From: Druceiella hillmani
Lineage: Eukaryota; Arthropoda; Insecta; Lepidoptera; Hepialidae
Length of the DNA stretch: 64,000 nt
Direction: 5' to 3'
Assembly (NCBI GenBank): GCA_039881145.1
Contig: JAYKKI010000023.1
Location: 9,605,001-9,669,000, forward strand
A program made the position numbers and the translations under genes. Position 1 is the first letter of the stretch. Every line of letters starts with the position of its first letter. Shown here one piece after another: positions 33,781-45,990 of this stretch. The notes beneath the pieces are model-generated. The model did not search any database. It was not told where the DNA came from and saw only the letters and a list, made by a program, of their open reading frames with translations.

Positions 33781-34839
33781 TAACAAAAGAACCCCACTTG
33801 TCATAAGTCATAAACATGGAAATGCTTCAACAATTTCCAAATTTCTGAAAAAAGTGGTGTGATTTAAAAAAAAAAATAGGTGCATTGCAATCTACCCATG
33901 ATGCACTATTCCAGGTTGAAATAGCGTCCTTTAGTTAATTTACAAACTGTATATTAATTAATACGTGAACATCGAAAAGTATCGTACGTTTTTAAATGGA
34001 AAACTGTGAAAGGAGGAGGGTTAAAAGTTACATCACTTTGGAAGTTACAGTATTTTGCCATAGATTGGCACAAAAAATCATGTGTGTATGTGCCAGTAGG
34101 TAAAATAAAGGGAGCACACACATAATTTCCCCATATAAAACACATTAACCAATTTTGAAGACGTGCATAGCTGTATGGACATAGATTCCTTTGCCTTCCC
34201 TGCAAGGGAGAATATTACAGAAAAAGTTACGCAAACAAATACATAGCGTTGTTTCCATTTCTTTCTTTATATTTATTTATTTGTAATATTCTATCGTTTA
34301 ACAGTTGAATTATTTATTTTTAAGGTTTTACGTTTGCTAAATTTTGGTCATTAATTACCTGATGCTTCCTCTTTACCTTTCCCACTCATTCCCTTATAGC
34401 GCCAATGTAAGAATTAAATATTTGTATACAAATAAATTGCAATTATACGAAAAACAAGTCGAATTTCGTTATTTTACGACACACTTGGTCGAATTTCGAA
34501 CCACAAGCGATATTAGTTAATATCATTTTGCAACATGTAAATATATTGCCTGGTGTATACTTCACAGTAGCAAGAGAAATAACTGTCTTATATTTCTTTA
34601 ATTTATTAATGCAAGTTAATCCAAATAGTTTTCCTTATTAAGCGCAGTTAGGTTAAAGTTACGGTTCACTATTTTACTCTTTAGAACATGTTGAATTGTA
34701 TTTGAAAAGGTTTTCTGTGACACCCCATTCGAGCGGTCCCCGTAAAACATATTCCACACCAAAGTTTCATATACGGGGAAATCCATGAAAATAAATAAAA
34801 AATTATATTTCTTTTATATACTTGCCTAATTACGTTTTT
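33781..34839. other. No gene seen
   Basis: An 83-codon minus frame at 33954-34205 has no recognisable domain. An A run of about 11 bases lies near 33868. Otherwise AT-rich spacer. Confidence 0.45.
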
Positions 34840-34970
34840 CTGAAAACTTTCGTTACGATCGAACTTAAAATTGGAAGCGTTATTGTGCTATGACATGCGG
34901 ATAAACAGACAGGCATGGGGCGAAATTATAAGGTTTCCGTTTTTCACCATTTTACTGTGGAATTAAAAAA
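34840..34970 (-). repeat. Family B repeat, 5' fragment
   Basis: The + strand has ATGACATGCGGATAAACAGAC, AGGCATGGGGCGAAATTATA and AGGTTTCCGTTTTTCACCAT, the complement of the family B 5' end. It abuts a family A copy in the same orientation, as if one element had landed next to the other. Confidence 0.6.
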
Positions 34971-34975
34971 AATCA

Positions 34976-35478
34976 TGTCAGGCACGAGTTGAACTCGCAC
35001 TGCATGAGATCCGTACACATTTAAGCATTTATAAACATTTAATGGTACATGATATTCTTATTAAACTATATATTTACAAAATTTACATTTTTAGGACGAA
35101 AATGGAATGCTTACTATTTCTTTCACAGGCGTATATTTAAAAAAAAGCAATTTATGTGATATTACTCCAAATTAACGATTTTCGGCCTTGCTTGTTGCCA
35201 AATTTCATTATTCTAGGTCAAGGGAAATTACCCTATAGGTTTTTATTAATTTGCGAATACCAAAATATGCTGCATGAATTGCCATATTTTTTTATTGTGT
35301 TAATTTAGAAGCTAGAATACACCTCTAAGGGACCGTAGACTTAAGTATTTGATATTAATTTTAACTTGTTACCTTTTTTTTGGTTTCTCGAGAAAAAGGA
35401 TCTTGACTGAGAGACAGAGAGACGGACAACAAAATGATCCTATAAGGGTTCGTTTTGAGGTGCGGAACCCTAAAAAAG
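34976..35478 (-). repeat. Dispersed repeat family A copy
   Basis: Starts with the complement of the 3' end (GGCACGAGTTGAACTCGCAC) and ends with CAAAATGATCCTATAAGGG, TTTTGAGGTGCGGAACCCTA. The middle keeps ACGATTTTCGGCC and CTAGGTCAAGGGAAATTACC. Together with the 27.5-kb copy it gives the clearest picture of the family. Confidence 0.85.
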
Positions 35479-37745
35479 GATTCATAATATTTCACACTCG
35501 AAAATGACCTACAAATGTTTATTGAGTGATTGTATGTGTTTTAGTGGGACAATGCCAATCGTGACCTTGTTTTGTTGAAGCTAAATGTTTATTTTGTAAA
35601 AATTCACAAAAAAGTTATTGAACGTAAATATTTAACAACATAGTGATAATTATCATGTCATTTCTCTCATCTGCTTGTAGCATTCAACTTTCTTCGGAAT
35701 CGTGGCATGTGGGTAACTTGTCGTATTTAAATATTTTGCATTTATTTGTACATATTTCACATATTCTGTGTCATATATTCTTGTATAATGTAACTTTTTT
35801 TGACTTCTTACGTATTTTCTTCCTAGTATGCTAAGTTTCGGTCCTTTAAAATTTACTTAAAGTAAATTTACACACAGCCAGATCCATATACTATTTCAAT
35901 TGCCATCTGGCCACCCGGATATCCAGTTGATCAGTCAATTGCCTTAGAAAATGGGTTCATTAATCAATCTCAGTACAATTTTCAGCTACATTGCTAAAAT
36001 TTTAACGTTAAACTGGTTACAATAGTCTTTAAATAGCATTATGACTCCTTAGTCTTCAATGTTTAAAGACTTGGCTCTGATGATAGAACAAAATCTTAGC
36101 AGACGTACACGCTAAAGCGATTTCTAAGTTTGACGAAACCAAAATACTTCAAGCACTTCCACTGCCTTAACTGGATTACGAAGGTATGTGCTATTTCAAT
36201 TCTATGGGTGATTATCTAAATAAATTTAAATAGTCTTCACTGTACTACAAAGTTATTACCACTTTAAAAATGTTAAACAATACCAACCGTCCATCATATC
36301 TGCTCCAAATTGACGGTCATTTGTTCTAGTAGCTTCAGATTATTCGCTGATAACCTTTTCACACTTCTTATTCCCAAACATAATATCGTATAATATTATT
36401 ATGAGTACTCATTTAGGCTATTTGCTGCTAAGTTCTGGAAAAAATTCGTCTCTGGAGTAAACGTGCTCCATTAACATACAAATGTTGTCTCAAAAAGTCA
36501 TATCTTATGTAACTACCCTCTAATATCCCGTTCCATATACTTACACCAAATATTATATTCGTATGCACATAAATCTATTTACGTGTTTGTATATGTATAT
36601 ACAAATATATGTATATGCTTAAATATTTAGATGTTTATTTTTTAATGTATATAAACAGCTTTTATGTATGTACAAAATCCGTATGTATGTATACAATTTT
36701 TTGTTCAAACCATCTCAATTTAGACAGGGGGTTTATCTTCATAGTCTCAGATGTTATTAAATTTCATATATGTTAAAATACAAAGCAAAAGAATATTATA
36801 CCTGTTTTTCTTAGTTTTGTCCTAAAAAATTCTGAGCCCAACATATGGGCCTCCAAGGATGGCATCACGAGCACCATTGCTCACGTGGGATTTTCGGCAA
36901 AATTTTTCAATGAATAGACATTCAATCGGAATCTATGAAACAGTCCAAGGTTTTGGTTTAGTTTTTTTTTATTTCAAAAATATAACATTTTTGTGATTAA
37001 AATGGCATCATCAGTTTGGAAATATGTATCCAATTCCTCTTGCTATAGTCGCCTTCTTTATTTTCAATACCATTTTATTTCCTCAATCCCAAAAAAAAAT
37101 ATTTTTTACAGTTGATTAGTATCATACAGCTTTACAGTTCCTGAAAAGAAGAACTTCCGCTTTTCACTTTAAAATGTATTATTGACAATTGAACATTTTT
37201 CCATATGTTAAGGATATTTCCGTCACTTCATTTAGACGTACAATATTAGCCGCATTTTCTGTATGCTTGGGTTACATTCCTTTAATAGAACTACTTAACT
37301 CATTCTAAATTATTAAAAGTTTTTCTGGGATAATGTGGAGGCTATGAAGGTAAGTTTTTTTGACTGCCTAAATTGAAACGGATCACACCTAATAAAAGTG
37401 AATTACATCCAAATCCTGAAATTTCCTTACTCGATATACGATTAATTATCTTCTAACCTCAGTCGTACCGAAATGCAGGTGGTATTTCCGCGTCTGCATG
37501 TGAAAATAAATAGAAAAATTTTAAATGCTAATTGTCTTATAATAATGTTTGTGACGTAAAGCTAAAAATACCGCAACCGGTCATCAAACACCGCTTAGAC
37601 AGGCTTGGATAGAATGTAGTTTTTATTGTATAAAATAAAGTTAACCATCTTGACGGCAAAATACGATGAACGTTCAAGTTGACGTAATTGTATGCTAACA
37701 TAGTTAACTGTGATTAAAAATTATGAGTTAGTAGTGTTTTTAAAC
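35479..37745. other. No gene seen, long spacer
   Basis: Mostly AT-rich. A moderately GC-richer stretch (35870-36330) contains no frame that I can assign. ATGTATGTAT-type microsatellite-like runs lie near 36580-36690. Confidence 0.45.
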
Positions 37746-37749
37746 ATGC

Positions 37750-38100
37750 GTTTTTAGGGTTGCGTAGCCAAAGTAGGGACCCTTTTAGTTCAGCCAGTCT
37801 GCTTGTATGTCACAGCCGTTTTATTCAGACTATTAGTGCTGTAAAGCTGGAATTTTCTATCGTATAATTATGACGCCTACAAAGTTATAAAATTAAAACT
37901 AAAAATAATTTTTAGGATTTTTTTATATTCGCATACCCCATTATATAGGGTATCATTGAAGAGTTCTTTCAAAAGTCTTGGGAATATATCATGAACACTT
38001 TTTCGATACAGGGATACCTTTAATAAGTTGTCAGAGTTACAGAGTTACGTGTACGCACTTCCTATAGGTTAAGTCGCTGTTTTTGAGTATCTTAAAAGTA
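37750..38100 (+). repeat. Dispersed repeat family B copy
   Basis: It begins TTTTTAGGGTTGCGTAGCCA followed by GGGACCCTTTTAG, then GTCTGCTTGTATGTCACAGCC. The middle contains a CCCCATTATATAGGGTATC block. No 3' GGCCAAGTGC-like end is visible, so it is truncated. Confidence 0.6.
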
Positions 38101-38328
38101 TTCACAATACTAGCATATAAGACAAATTTAAAAGGAAAATTATCACAGCTAAGCTACTAGTTTACGAGTACTAGTCGACCGTCTTATATAGTTGGATTTT
38201 TAAAAAGTTCATTGAAACCGCATACAAATGACTTAAATTAACTACAAAAATAACATTGTATTTTAAAATGTATCTTTGTTATGTCCGTGAGATATATACT
38301 AAGCGATTTACTTCATAATTACATGGTG

Positions 38329-38574
38329 TAAAATATTGAACATATTTGGCGTTAATTTGGTAGAAATTCATTATTACCAATTAAATGAAACTACGTGATG
38401 TAGTATTATTTCTACTTTCTTTACGTTCTTTACCACGACCTAGGCTTCGTTGTATTACAACATCTTTGCTGCCTACCTGAAGATGTTGTAATACAACGAA
38501 ACCTAGGTCGTCGTAAAGAAATGAAAGAAAGTAGAAATAATATTACATTACGTAGTTTCATTTAATTGTGAATA
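38329..38574. mobile_element. Penelope-like/retrozyme-type palindromic insertion, copy 2
   Basis: A 246-bp insertion homologous to 17243-17503 in the opposite orientation. Both carry the same 35-bp tail (TTTGGCGTTAATTT, GTAGAAATTCATTATT) outside the inverted arms and the same outer ends (CAATTAAATGAAACTACG). A 3-bp duplication GTG flanks it. Arms of about 90 bp pair with each other. The + strand hammerhead has a damaged stem I. The - strand one has lost core bases (GCAAAGA in place of CTGAAGA). It has no coding sequence. Confidence 0.7.
38473..38513 (+). ncRNA. Degenerate type I hammerhead ribozyme motif
   Basis: The core CTGAAGA (38477-38483), stem II GTTGT/ACAAC (38485-38489, 38493-38497), GAA (38498-38500), stem III ACC/GGT and the triplet GTC ending at 38509 are all kept. 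Stem I, CTAC (38473-38476) against GTCG (38510-38513), has one mismatch, so cleavage is likely weaker or lost. Confidence 0.6.
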
Positions 38575-38682
38575 GTGAGAAATAATAAAATATTTATAAA
38601 TATTTTAATCGAAATACTATGTAAACTGAAATGTTTAAATAGGTCTAAGTTTGTATAGAACACTTGTAGTGCGAGTTATACC

Positions 38683-38735
38683 CATACTTAACAAGTATTT
38701 TTTAAAATATTGTTAAAAAATACTTGTTAAGTATG
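38683..38735. repeat. Perfect inverted repeat, 23-bp arms
   Basis: CATACTTAACAAGTATTTTT at 38683 onward is exactly mirrored at 38713-38735, with a 7-base loop (AATATTG). The arm is the 3' terminal sequence of family A, so the right half is a small inverted duplicate of the repeat end. Confidence 0.95.
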
Positions 38736-40104
38736 AGTATAAGCGACCTGCTGAATCGATGGCGGCGATAGATAGGTTAAATACAATGATGTTAACATAT
38801 TCCCCACATGTCTGTGCAAAATGGCAACTTATGGACTAAGATTTGATACTTGAAAAAGACATTGGTCACTATTTTCTGCCAATGCGTATTGCCAGGTGTC
38901 CTAACTGTCGGTTGACATAGTATGTCACTTAAAAATTCAGAAGACACATGAATGGAAATTGCTTTGAAATTATCTATTTTTACAAACGCCTACGTAAGGT
39001 GCGATAGAATTAATGGCGTGGCATTAGGAATTTTTTTTAGTCACAATGGTTCGCCAACTTCTCGTCTCCATACAGAAAAAACACTGGTATTACGTTGAAG
39101 CGGAAGAGGATACGTGATAGATAGGAGTATGCACAATTTTATTCATTGGTTATTCCGTTGTGGTCATTGTTATCTTACATCCCAGTTAGTAAATTATTGG
39201 AAGAATGGTCGGTCAACATTTACTGGTTCAAGTTTAAAGGTTATTTCATTTGGACTGACTATTCGTACATTTATTTATGTGGACAGCATGGCTTTGAACT
39301 GGATAATATTGTATGAGCATCTCGTTTCAAGTTTGTGTAGAAGTAACTTGGCACAGCCGTGCTTCATATGTTGTTTGTTGTATGTATATATATATGTTAT
39401 TAACGGTATGTAAATTAACTAAGTAATTTGCGACAAAGTTACCTTTTTTGTCTTCAACTATGGAAATTACAATGGACTACTATTCTCAATAACTTTGTTG
39501 TTTTTATGTTTAGGTTATTAACGTAAGTTGGTCGAATTTTCAATTAAATTACTTATTAAATACTGTTATCCAGATTTTTTAAACATTTTGATAAAGGTAA
39601 ATAAAAAGTTAACCCTCATGGCTTACTACAAAATGGGTTAACTTATGGTTTAATGCAAAATGATTTGGAGAGACGCTTATCTCATGGAGATGCCATATCA
39701 AGAAATGTGTATAAAAGAACTCTTCAATTCCAATCAATAAAAAAAGAGGATTTGTAACAAAAAAATCATTCGCAAGTTAAAAAAAAATCAAATTTTTTTT
39801 TGCGTTTACGTAATTTCATTACGTTATTTTTTCACAATCGGTTTTGATCTGAAAGAGCTAGGATTCTATGATACTTGAACAGACGGAAGGACATAATGAA
39901 ATTCTTGCTATAAAATGTACATAATGATATCATGAAATACACATAAATATATCAACAGTGCATTCTTATCTGAGCATACAGATTGATCAGTTGAATCATC
40001 ACACTAGCTAGTTCAGCAGGCGCCAGTTGACACATGAGATGCATGTTGCAAGGAAAAAACAAATTGTTTAAGTTTCATTCCTGTCTTGGTGCATATCTTT
40101 ATTG
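38736..40104. other. No gene seen; possible family B scrap near 39835
   Basis: A 99-codon + frame at 39114-39413 shows no recognised domain. A short 39835-39930 segment (TGAACAGACGGAAGGACATA, ATGAAATTCTTGCTATAAAA) resembles the reverse of the family B 5' end. Otherwise AT-rich. Confidence 0.4.
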
Positions 40105-40368
40105 TTAAATAAAAACAACAATCAATATTCTATTAAATATAAGCAAACAGATATCGCAAACAACTTGACCTACAAACGTAACCTTAGTCTGATGCGCACG
40201 ATGCAGATCGGCATACTTTAGATGAAGCATGAATTTATCAAAGGATACTTGCGGAGCCAATTTAATAGTGCCAAGTTCACGGTATGTGGGGCGGTAGTAC
40301 CGTTTGAGCCACCGTTTGTTTAGTTCACGGAAGGTCACAATTGTGAACAGAATTTTGTGCCGGTCCAT
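40105..40368 (-). CDS. Unrecognised 87-codon frame, possible exon
   Basis: The minus-strand ATG at 40368 (context AGTAACGATGG) opens a frame with clearly coding-like codons for about 65 residues: MDRHKILFTIVTFRELNKRW, then LKRYYRPTYRELGTIKLAPQ and VSFDKFMLHLKYADLHRAHQ. It is basic, with mixed third positions unlike the AT-rich flanks. After KVTF the frame reads GTAGGTCAAG, a plausible splice donor, and the remaining residues turn hydrophobic and AT-biased, as if intronic. If not spliced, a stop at 40105-40107 is followed within about 10 bp by AATAAA. No signal peptide or known motif. A young retrocopy or a real first exon are both possible. Confidence 0.4.
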   Translation of the reverse strand: MDRHKILFTIVTFRELNKRWLKRYYRPTYRELGTIKLAPQVSFDKFMLHLKYADLHRAHQTKVTFVGQVVCDICLLIFNRILIVVFI

Positions 40369-41269
40369 CGTTACTTATTTTTTGCAAACTAATGTCAGAC
40401 AAGGATCAGCCAGTTTTTAGTAAGTAATAAATTGTCTAGTATCAATGGAACATAGCAACTAACAATCGAATCGCAGCTTTACTTTTTAATAACAATACGG
40501 TAGTTGACTCATTCTAAATTGTGATATTTTTCGTACAATATTGTGAAATATAACTTAATTAAAAACCAGTCTTGAAAAAAATTAAAAAATTAATTGAAAA
40601 ATAAGCCGGTTGTAGGCTTCTAAATTTGAAGATACGGATAGAGTTGGGTATATCCCTGTCTCTTTTCCTCTCGTAGAATATAATGTGCAATATTAAAAAT
40701 GACCTCACAACACAGTATTGCCGCCCTTCTCTACAGGTTAAATTTAAACTTATGTAAATCGGTCAATTTTTTTTTTAAATTTCACTCTTCATCAGTTTGT
40801 ACATTGAAATTATGATTAATGAAATAAAAAAAAATTAGTCAAATACCCAATTGGATTGTGACAGGTTTTTTAAAGATGCATGTTTGTCTGTAAAGTCCTA
40901 AATTCTATTTGAGTTTGAATAGCGATAAGACTAATGTAATTTTAAATTAACTAATGTAATTTTAAATTCTCTTTTATGTCTAACATACTTTAATTTTCAA
41001 TTATGTCACGCAGGAATTATATTTGCTTTTGGACGTAACAACAGACGGACATTTTACAATACATTTTCACCGACATATAGATTTCAATTAATGATGCAGC
41101 GATTATGAATACAGTCTATGTATATTTATCTGCTGCTCCTACAGAGTTGTAGATTAAAAATTCTTTCAGAGTTTTAAAACGTTGTACGGGGTGAAATAAT
41201 ATAATTATTTCTCATATATTTTAAGAATAATTTAAATTTTTTTTATTTTTATTGAAACATCTAGATTTA
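40369..41269. other. No gene seen
   Basis: AT-rich. A 17-bp direct repeat CTAATGTAATTTTAAAT occurs twice near 40931 and 40951. Confidence 0.5.
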
Positions 41270-42060
41270 AAAATATAATTTTATGTTGTCACATACGTAT
41301 ATGACCTTAATTTTGTAAAGAGGAAAGTTTTATTTGGATATTTATTTTCTTAGAATAAGGCATAAAACTATCTTGAAAGATTGGCGGGAAACTCACCCAT
41401 CTTATAGTTATAACACCGAGATGTTTTAATTATCAACAAATTTTATTTTATTACATATGGTATATCATACTAATTTTGTAAAGAGAAAACTATTATGTGT
41501 TTGTTTATTTTTTTAGAATATGGTATAAAACTGGCTTATAACATAGACAGGAAACTTTAACCATCTTATAGTTATAATACCCAAATGTTTTAATTGTCAA
41601 ACAATTTTATGTTGTCACATACGTAAATCATACTGATTTTGTAAAAAAAAAGTTCTATTTGTTTATTTTTTTAGAATATGGTATAAAACCGTCTTATAAG
41701 ATAGGCGGGTAACTTTCACCATCTTATAGTTATAATATCCAAATGTTTTAATTGTCGAACAATTTTATGTCGTCACATACGTATATCATAGTAATTTTGT
41801 AAAACGGAAAGTTTTGTGTGTTTGTTTATTTTTTTAGAATATGGTATAAAACTGAATTATAAGATAGACAGGAAATTTGTACCATCTTATGGTTATAATA
41901 CCCAAATCTTGTACTTATCAAACTAATTTTATTTTGTAACATACATATGTTATACTAATTTTGTAATGAGGAAAGTTTAATTTGTAGGTTTTTTTAAATA
42001 TGGCATAAAACTGGATTATAATGTTTCACTATCTTATTGTTATTATACGGTATATTAATA
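41270..42060. repeat. Tandem array, about 170-bp unit, 4-5 copies
   Basis: Each unit carries a 'cacatacgtatatcatactaattttgtaaag' type segment, TTTTTTAGAATATGGTATAAAAC, an ATAGACAGGAAA segment and CATCTTATAGTTATAATACC. The CTTATAGTTATAA motif recurs near 41401, 41575, 41735 and 41886. Units are 80-90% alike by eye. Non-coding, satellite-like. Confidence 0.9.
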
Positions 42061-43362
42061 TACCAGACATCTTTTAGGATGTGTGGGTAAGAAACAATAA
42101 TTATTTAAGTGAAATTATTCGAAGACTAAAAAATGCACTCAGCATTTTTTAGTTAAAATTTTAACTAGTTATAATATAAAAAGAAAAATTTTAAAACAAA
42201 ACGTAAAGGTAAGGTTCCTTTTATCCGATCATAACCAGAAGGGCAGTTGGTCTTCATATAAATATGATTATATTACAATTTACACATTTCATTTATATTT
42301 TAAATTTGCATTTTAAGATGTCACTAATATTTCATACCATTTTGCCTTTTTGTTAGCTGCCTAACACGTTGCCTTTTTGTTGCCTGTAACGTATTGATCT
42401 TGGGGCAACAGAATGTCATAAATAAAACTATTTTAAAAATACGAAACAATTTTTATATTTGTAGGCGTATCTTCGCGATTAGAACCTTTTTTTGAATTTT
42501 ATAACTAAATATGTTTTCCTAAATGTTTACTAGCTGCCAAGTTAAACGTAATTTATTACGTCTACTATAATAATATTTATAGTGTACTTACATTGATAAG
42601 TACTGTAAGTGTTATAAATATTGTTAGTACATTTGTGTCTTAATTTTGTAATGCAAATGTTACTAAAAAATTTATTTAAATGTTTGTACATCTGGTAGAC
42701 TCATCCTTTTAGTGAGTCATGTCCAAGACTCGTATCAATATTTGCTTTAATGCCACTAGTAATTCATCAAAAACATATGTATTTATCACGCGGATCGACG
42801 TGGATCACGTACGTAGTGAAAGCAGTAAATGTGTATTTTATAAATCCTGACAGATCAATGAGGTTATTTTTCATGTCTCATATTTTGCTAGCTTTATTTT
42901 TGTAAAAAACTGAGCTGTCGCATGAAATGTTGTTGTAGATGTTCAGATCACAACGCAAATGATGTTGGTGCTTTTTACAGTGTGTGATAAATGATTTCAA
43001 CTGAATTACGACTTGGATATTGGACGTTAAAAAGAAGCAGGCTTTAATACAATAATGTGGCCTTCTAAAAATATAACGCAGCTTGTTATATACATAGGGT
43101 ACCTTCAGAACAAATTGAACCTAAATTAAAAAGTGTGAAACTGATTTAATGGAATTAAAAGGCCCAAGTAAACATTTCTCCTAAACTGTACTTTATAAAA
43201 AGCATTAGTTAATGTGTAAATACATACGTTGGCGTTTACACTAACTTGGTAGTTAGTCACTCCCAAAAATTATTACAGAACGCTAAATATTACATTTTTT
43301 AAATATTTAACGTAAACACCGTTTCCCAAAAGGTACGGTTTTTAAGTTGAAACACATTTGTA
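42061..43362. other. No gene seen
   Basis: AT-rich spacer. The phrase 'gcctttttgtt' repeats near 42344 and 42371. Confidence 0.5.
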
Positions 43363-43770
43363 TTGAAAGTGCGATATATCTTACAGAAACAACCCTTCTT
43401 AAATTATTATTTTCATAAATCGCCCTTTGTCCTCTTTATATTTCTTAAAACCTTTCAAATTCTGCCTAAAGAAATGTGTACTGTATTGTTTCCTACATCC
43501 GCTCTACCATTCTACCAGTTTTACCGGTCTTCTACAGCGTTCCACGCTACATTGTTCCAAGCTCTGAACGGCACTCACAATCGGGAAGCTTTGTGCTTCG
43601 AATCGGTCGTATATGTAAGAGGTTCTAAAACATTGTTGACCAATATGTTGGAGTATCGAGTGCGGAGTTTTTCCTTGTTTTATGAAAGTTCCATAGCATT
43701 GTTTCACTTTTTTCCCGTTACTTTTTTGTTTTATAATTTCTCAGGTCTCTGGCTACCGCCGAACTCGTAA
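43363..43770. other. GC-richer stretch with long frames on both strands, unassigned
   Basis: A 135-codon + frame and a 67-codon - frame overlap in less AT-rich DNA (43500-43700). The - frame reads KQCYGTFIKQGKTPHSILQH, then an RFEAQ segment, which loosely recalls the N-terminal helix-turn-helix of mariner transposases (GKT..E.L...YG..), but without the catalytic part. I do not call a gene. Confidence 0.25.
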
Positions 43771-45399
43771 TTTGTAGTCCCTCATCTGTTATATTTTTAT
43801 TTATTTATTTTCTGTAAGCCCCATTCTCAATTAGGAGTTTAATGGCATCGATTTTTGTATACTTAAGTAAATCTATAAATAATCCATAAAAAAACAAGAA
43901 AACCAGGAAAATATTGTGGAAAAATGAATATTTCCAAAGGTTCTAATCAATGATCGATAGTGCTCCTCTATCGTAAATATGGAGCAGAAAAAATGTGAAC
44001 CATCTGATAGAAAGAGGGCATGTGATAATTTCTCCTTTCAAAATGTTACCATCTGTTTCTCTGTCTTAATTAAATTCGTATCACGAAGGCGATACATGAA
44101 AATTTGGTCAAGTGTGATACAAGTGTTTCTTTATGTGCTTACAAAATAAATGTTACAAGGAAGCATTATATCATCACGTTGCAAACGTATGTATCGCTTC
44201 TTTCAAACGACATCCATTATGATCTCAAAGTGAATTACTTTATTTTCACCACCGTATTACATTACATAAAGTTTTCTCCACAGACATATTATAACCGCAC
44301 CGAAAGATAGACTAATCTAAAGTTCATTGATATGTATTAACAATAATGTAGCTATTAAATGCATTAATGCTATATTTGTCACAACACAAGGATAAAAGAC
44401 GCAGACGACGGACTAGCGCATGTATAATTCAGTCATTAGACGTGACCCAGTGTGCGCTTGCTGTATTCTGCATGGACAAAATACTATCTGGGTACGTCTT
44501 ATAACTACATTAGCATGATCGAAGATGCACACACGATGATTCAAACTTTTGAGGCGAAATCCTTGACCGCATTGAATTGAAATGACGGTTATTGAAATGG
44601 CGCTTCTTTTAGATCGGCCTGGAAACTGTTTTCTTATAATTAGCAGATTGAATTTTTCATAGTTTTTGGAGTTTCATTAAATAGAAGTTTTCAAAAAATA
44701 ATTTGACAGGTAACGAAATCGTTCGTCTATAAATACTGCCACTTAACCAAGTTTATCGCGTTATAATTAAATAAGAAAATTAGTTTAAAGTTGAACTGAT
44801 GAATGAATATTTTATTACATATGGAATATATATAGCGTGAAAAGAACATAAAAATATATTTTTAACAAGGCGAATTAATTTGCTAACACGAGATAGGCCC
44901 TTGTTATATGTATCCTTTAAAAAAATGCTAATAAAACAATCAGCTAACTATTAAATATGTGAATTCTTAAATGTAGATTCGCTTTATTTTAAGATGTTTA
45001 TTCACAGTTATCTACAAAATTGGCGCGAGTATATTCCCATTTTTATCAAAAATCTCTTACAAGATAAAAGAACTGATTTGGACATCAAATCTTAAATCTG
45101 GTCAGAGATAAAAACTAATACGATTACGTGATAAGCAACACGTCAAGATTTGAAAATAGTATATGATATAGTTACAGATGTATAGAGGAAGTTAGTTAGT
45201 TGATACTACACATTTTTCGATCCTGTAACGAATTACAAACGCGTAACAATTAAGAAACTAGCAATAAATGAACGATAAAAATAGTTATAAATGCTCTTAT
45301 AATAAAATCGTAAAGAAAAATTAAAAAATTATGATCAGGGACTGAAAACAAGCTATTGTTAAAATATCAAGAATTTTTGGAAATTTGTCTGTCTCTCTG
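43771..45399. other. No gene seen
   Basis: A GC-richer stretch at 44390-44560 (GACGCAGACGACGGACTAGC) stands out but has no long frame. Otherwise AT-rich. Confidence 0.45.
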
Positions 45400-45990
45400 T
45401 AAATTTATCTGACAAAGCGTCATTTAAGAACTATGGATCAGATTTTAATGAAAATTTCACAGTTGTGTTCTTTATGGCATAAATATTATATATATGTTTT
45501 ATCTCAACGTAGCATGTCTGTTGACATGGACGTCATGTAAAGAATAGAAAATTGGACATGTCATTTGGCACATCGCAGTTTTTTCCTAAATTTGATCCTT
45601 ATTAATGATGTTCAATTATTGGAAAAATACAGAATGTAATTCTCTGTCTATCCGTGTATTAAATGTATAACTCTTGAATCGATTTCAATGGGATTTGCAC
45701 TGGGATTTCGATCACATTTTAATGGTAATTTCACAGTTGTATTCTTTATGGCCTAAAGATTATGCATATGTTTTATCTCAACGTAGCATGTCTGTAAGAA
45801 GTGAACGTCATGCAAGAAAGGGTAGAAAACTGGACATTTCATATGGCACATCGCAGTTTTTTCCTAAATTTGATCCTTATTAATGACACCCAATTAAAGG
45901 AAAAATACAGAATGTAATTCTTTGTCTGTCCGTGTATTAAATGTATAACTTTGAATCGATTTATATGGGATTCGCACTGGGATTTCAAGT
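45400..45990. repeat. Tandem duplication, about 278-bp unit x 2
   Basis: ATTTCACAGTTGTRTTCTTT, TTTTATCTCAACGTAGCATG, CACATCGCAGTTTTTTCCTA and ATACAGAATGTAATTCT each occur twice with an offset near 278 bp (CGCAG at 45574 and 45852). The 69-codon frame in the second unit exists only because of local substitutions. Confidence 0.92.

Larger units (their letters stand above)
38240..38735 (+). repeat. Family A repeat split by a ribozyme-bearing insertion
   Basis: The left part (38240-38328) ends ATTACATGGTG and the right part resumes GTGAGAAATAATAAAATATT at 38575. The uninterrupted fragment at 137-225 reads GGCATGGTGAGAAATAAAAT, which shows exactly where the 246-bp insertion cut. The 3' end has 'gtagtgcgagttatacccatacttaacaag' and then turns into an inverted copy of itself. 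Confidence 0.75.

Noticed and set aside
36076..36100. CTGATGA-like string as another hammerhead core
   Set aside because: No GAAA or stems follow at the required spacing.
45674..45883. 69-codon + ORF
   Set aside because: Lies within the 278-bp tandem duplication; the partner unit has stops in the same frame.
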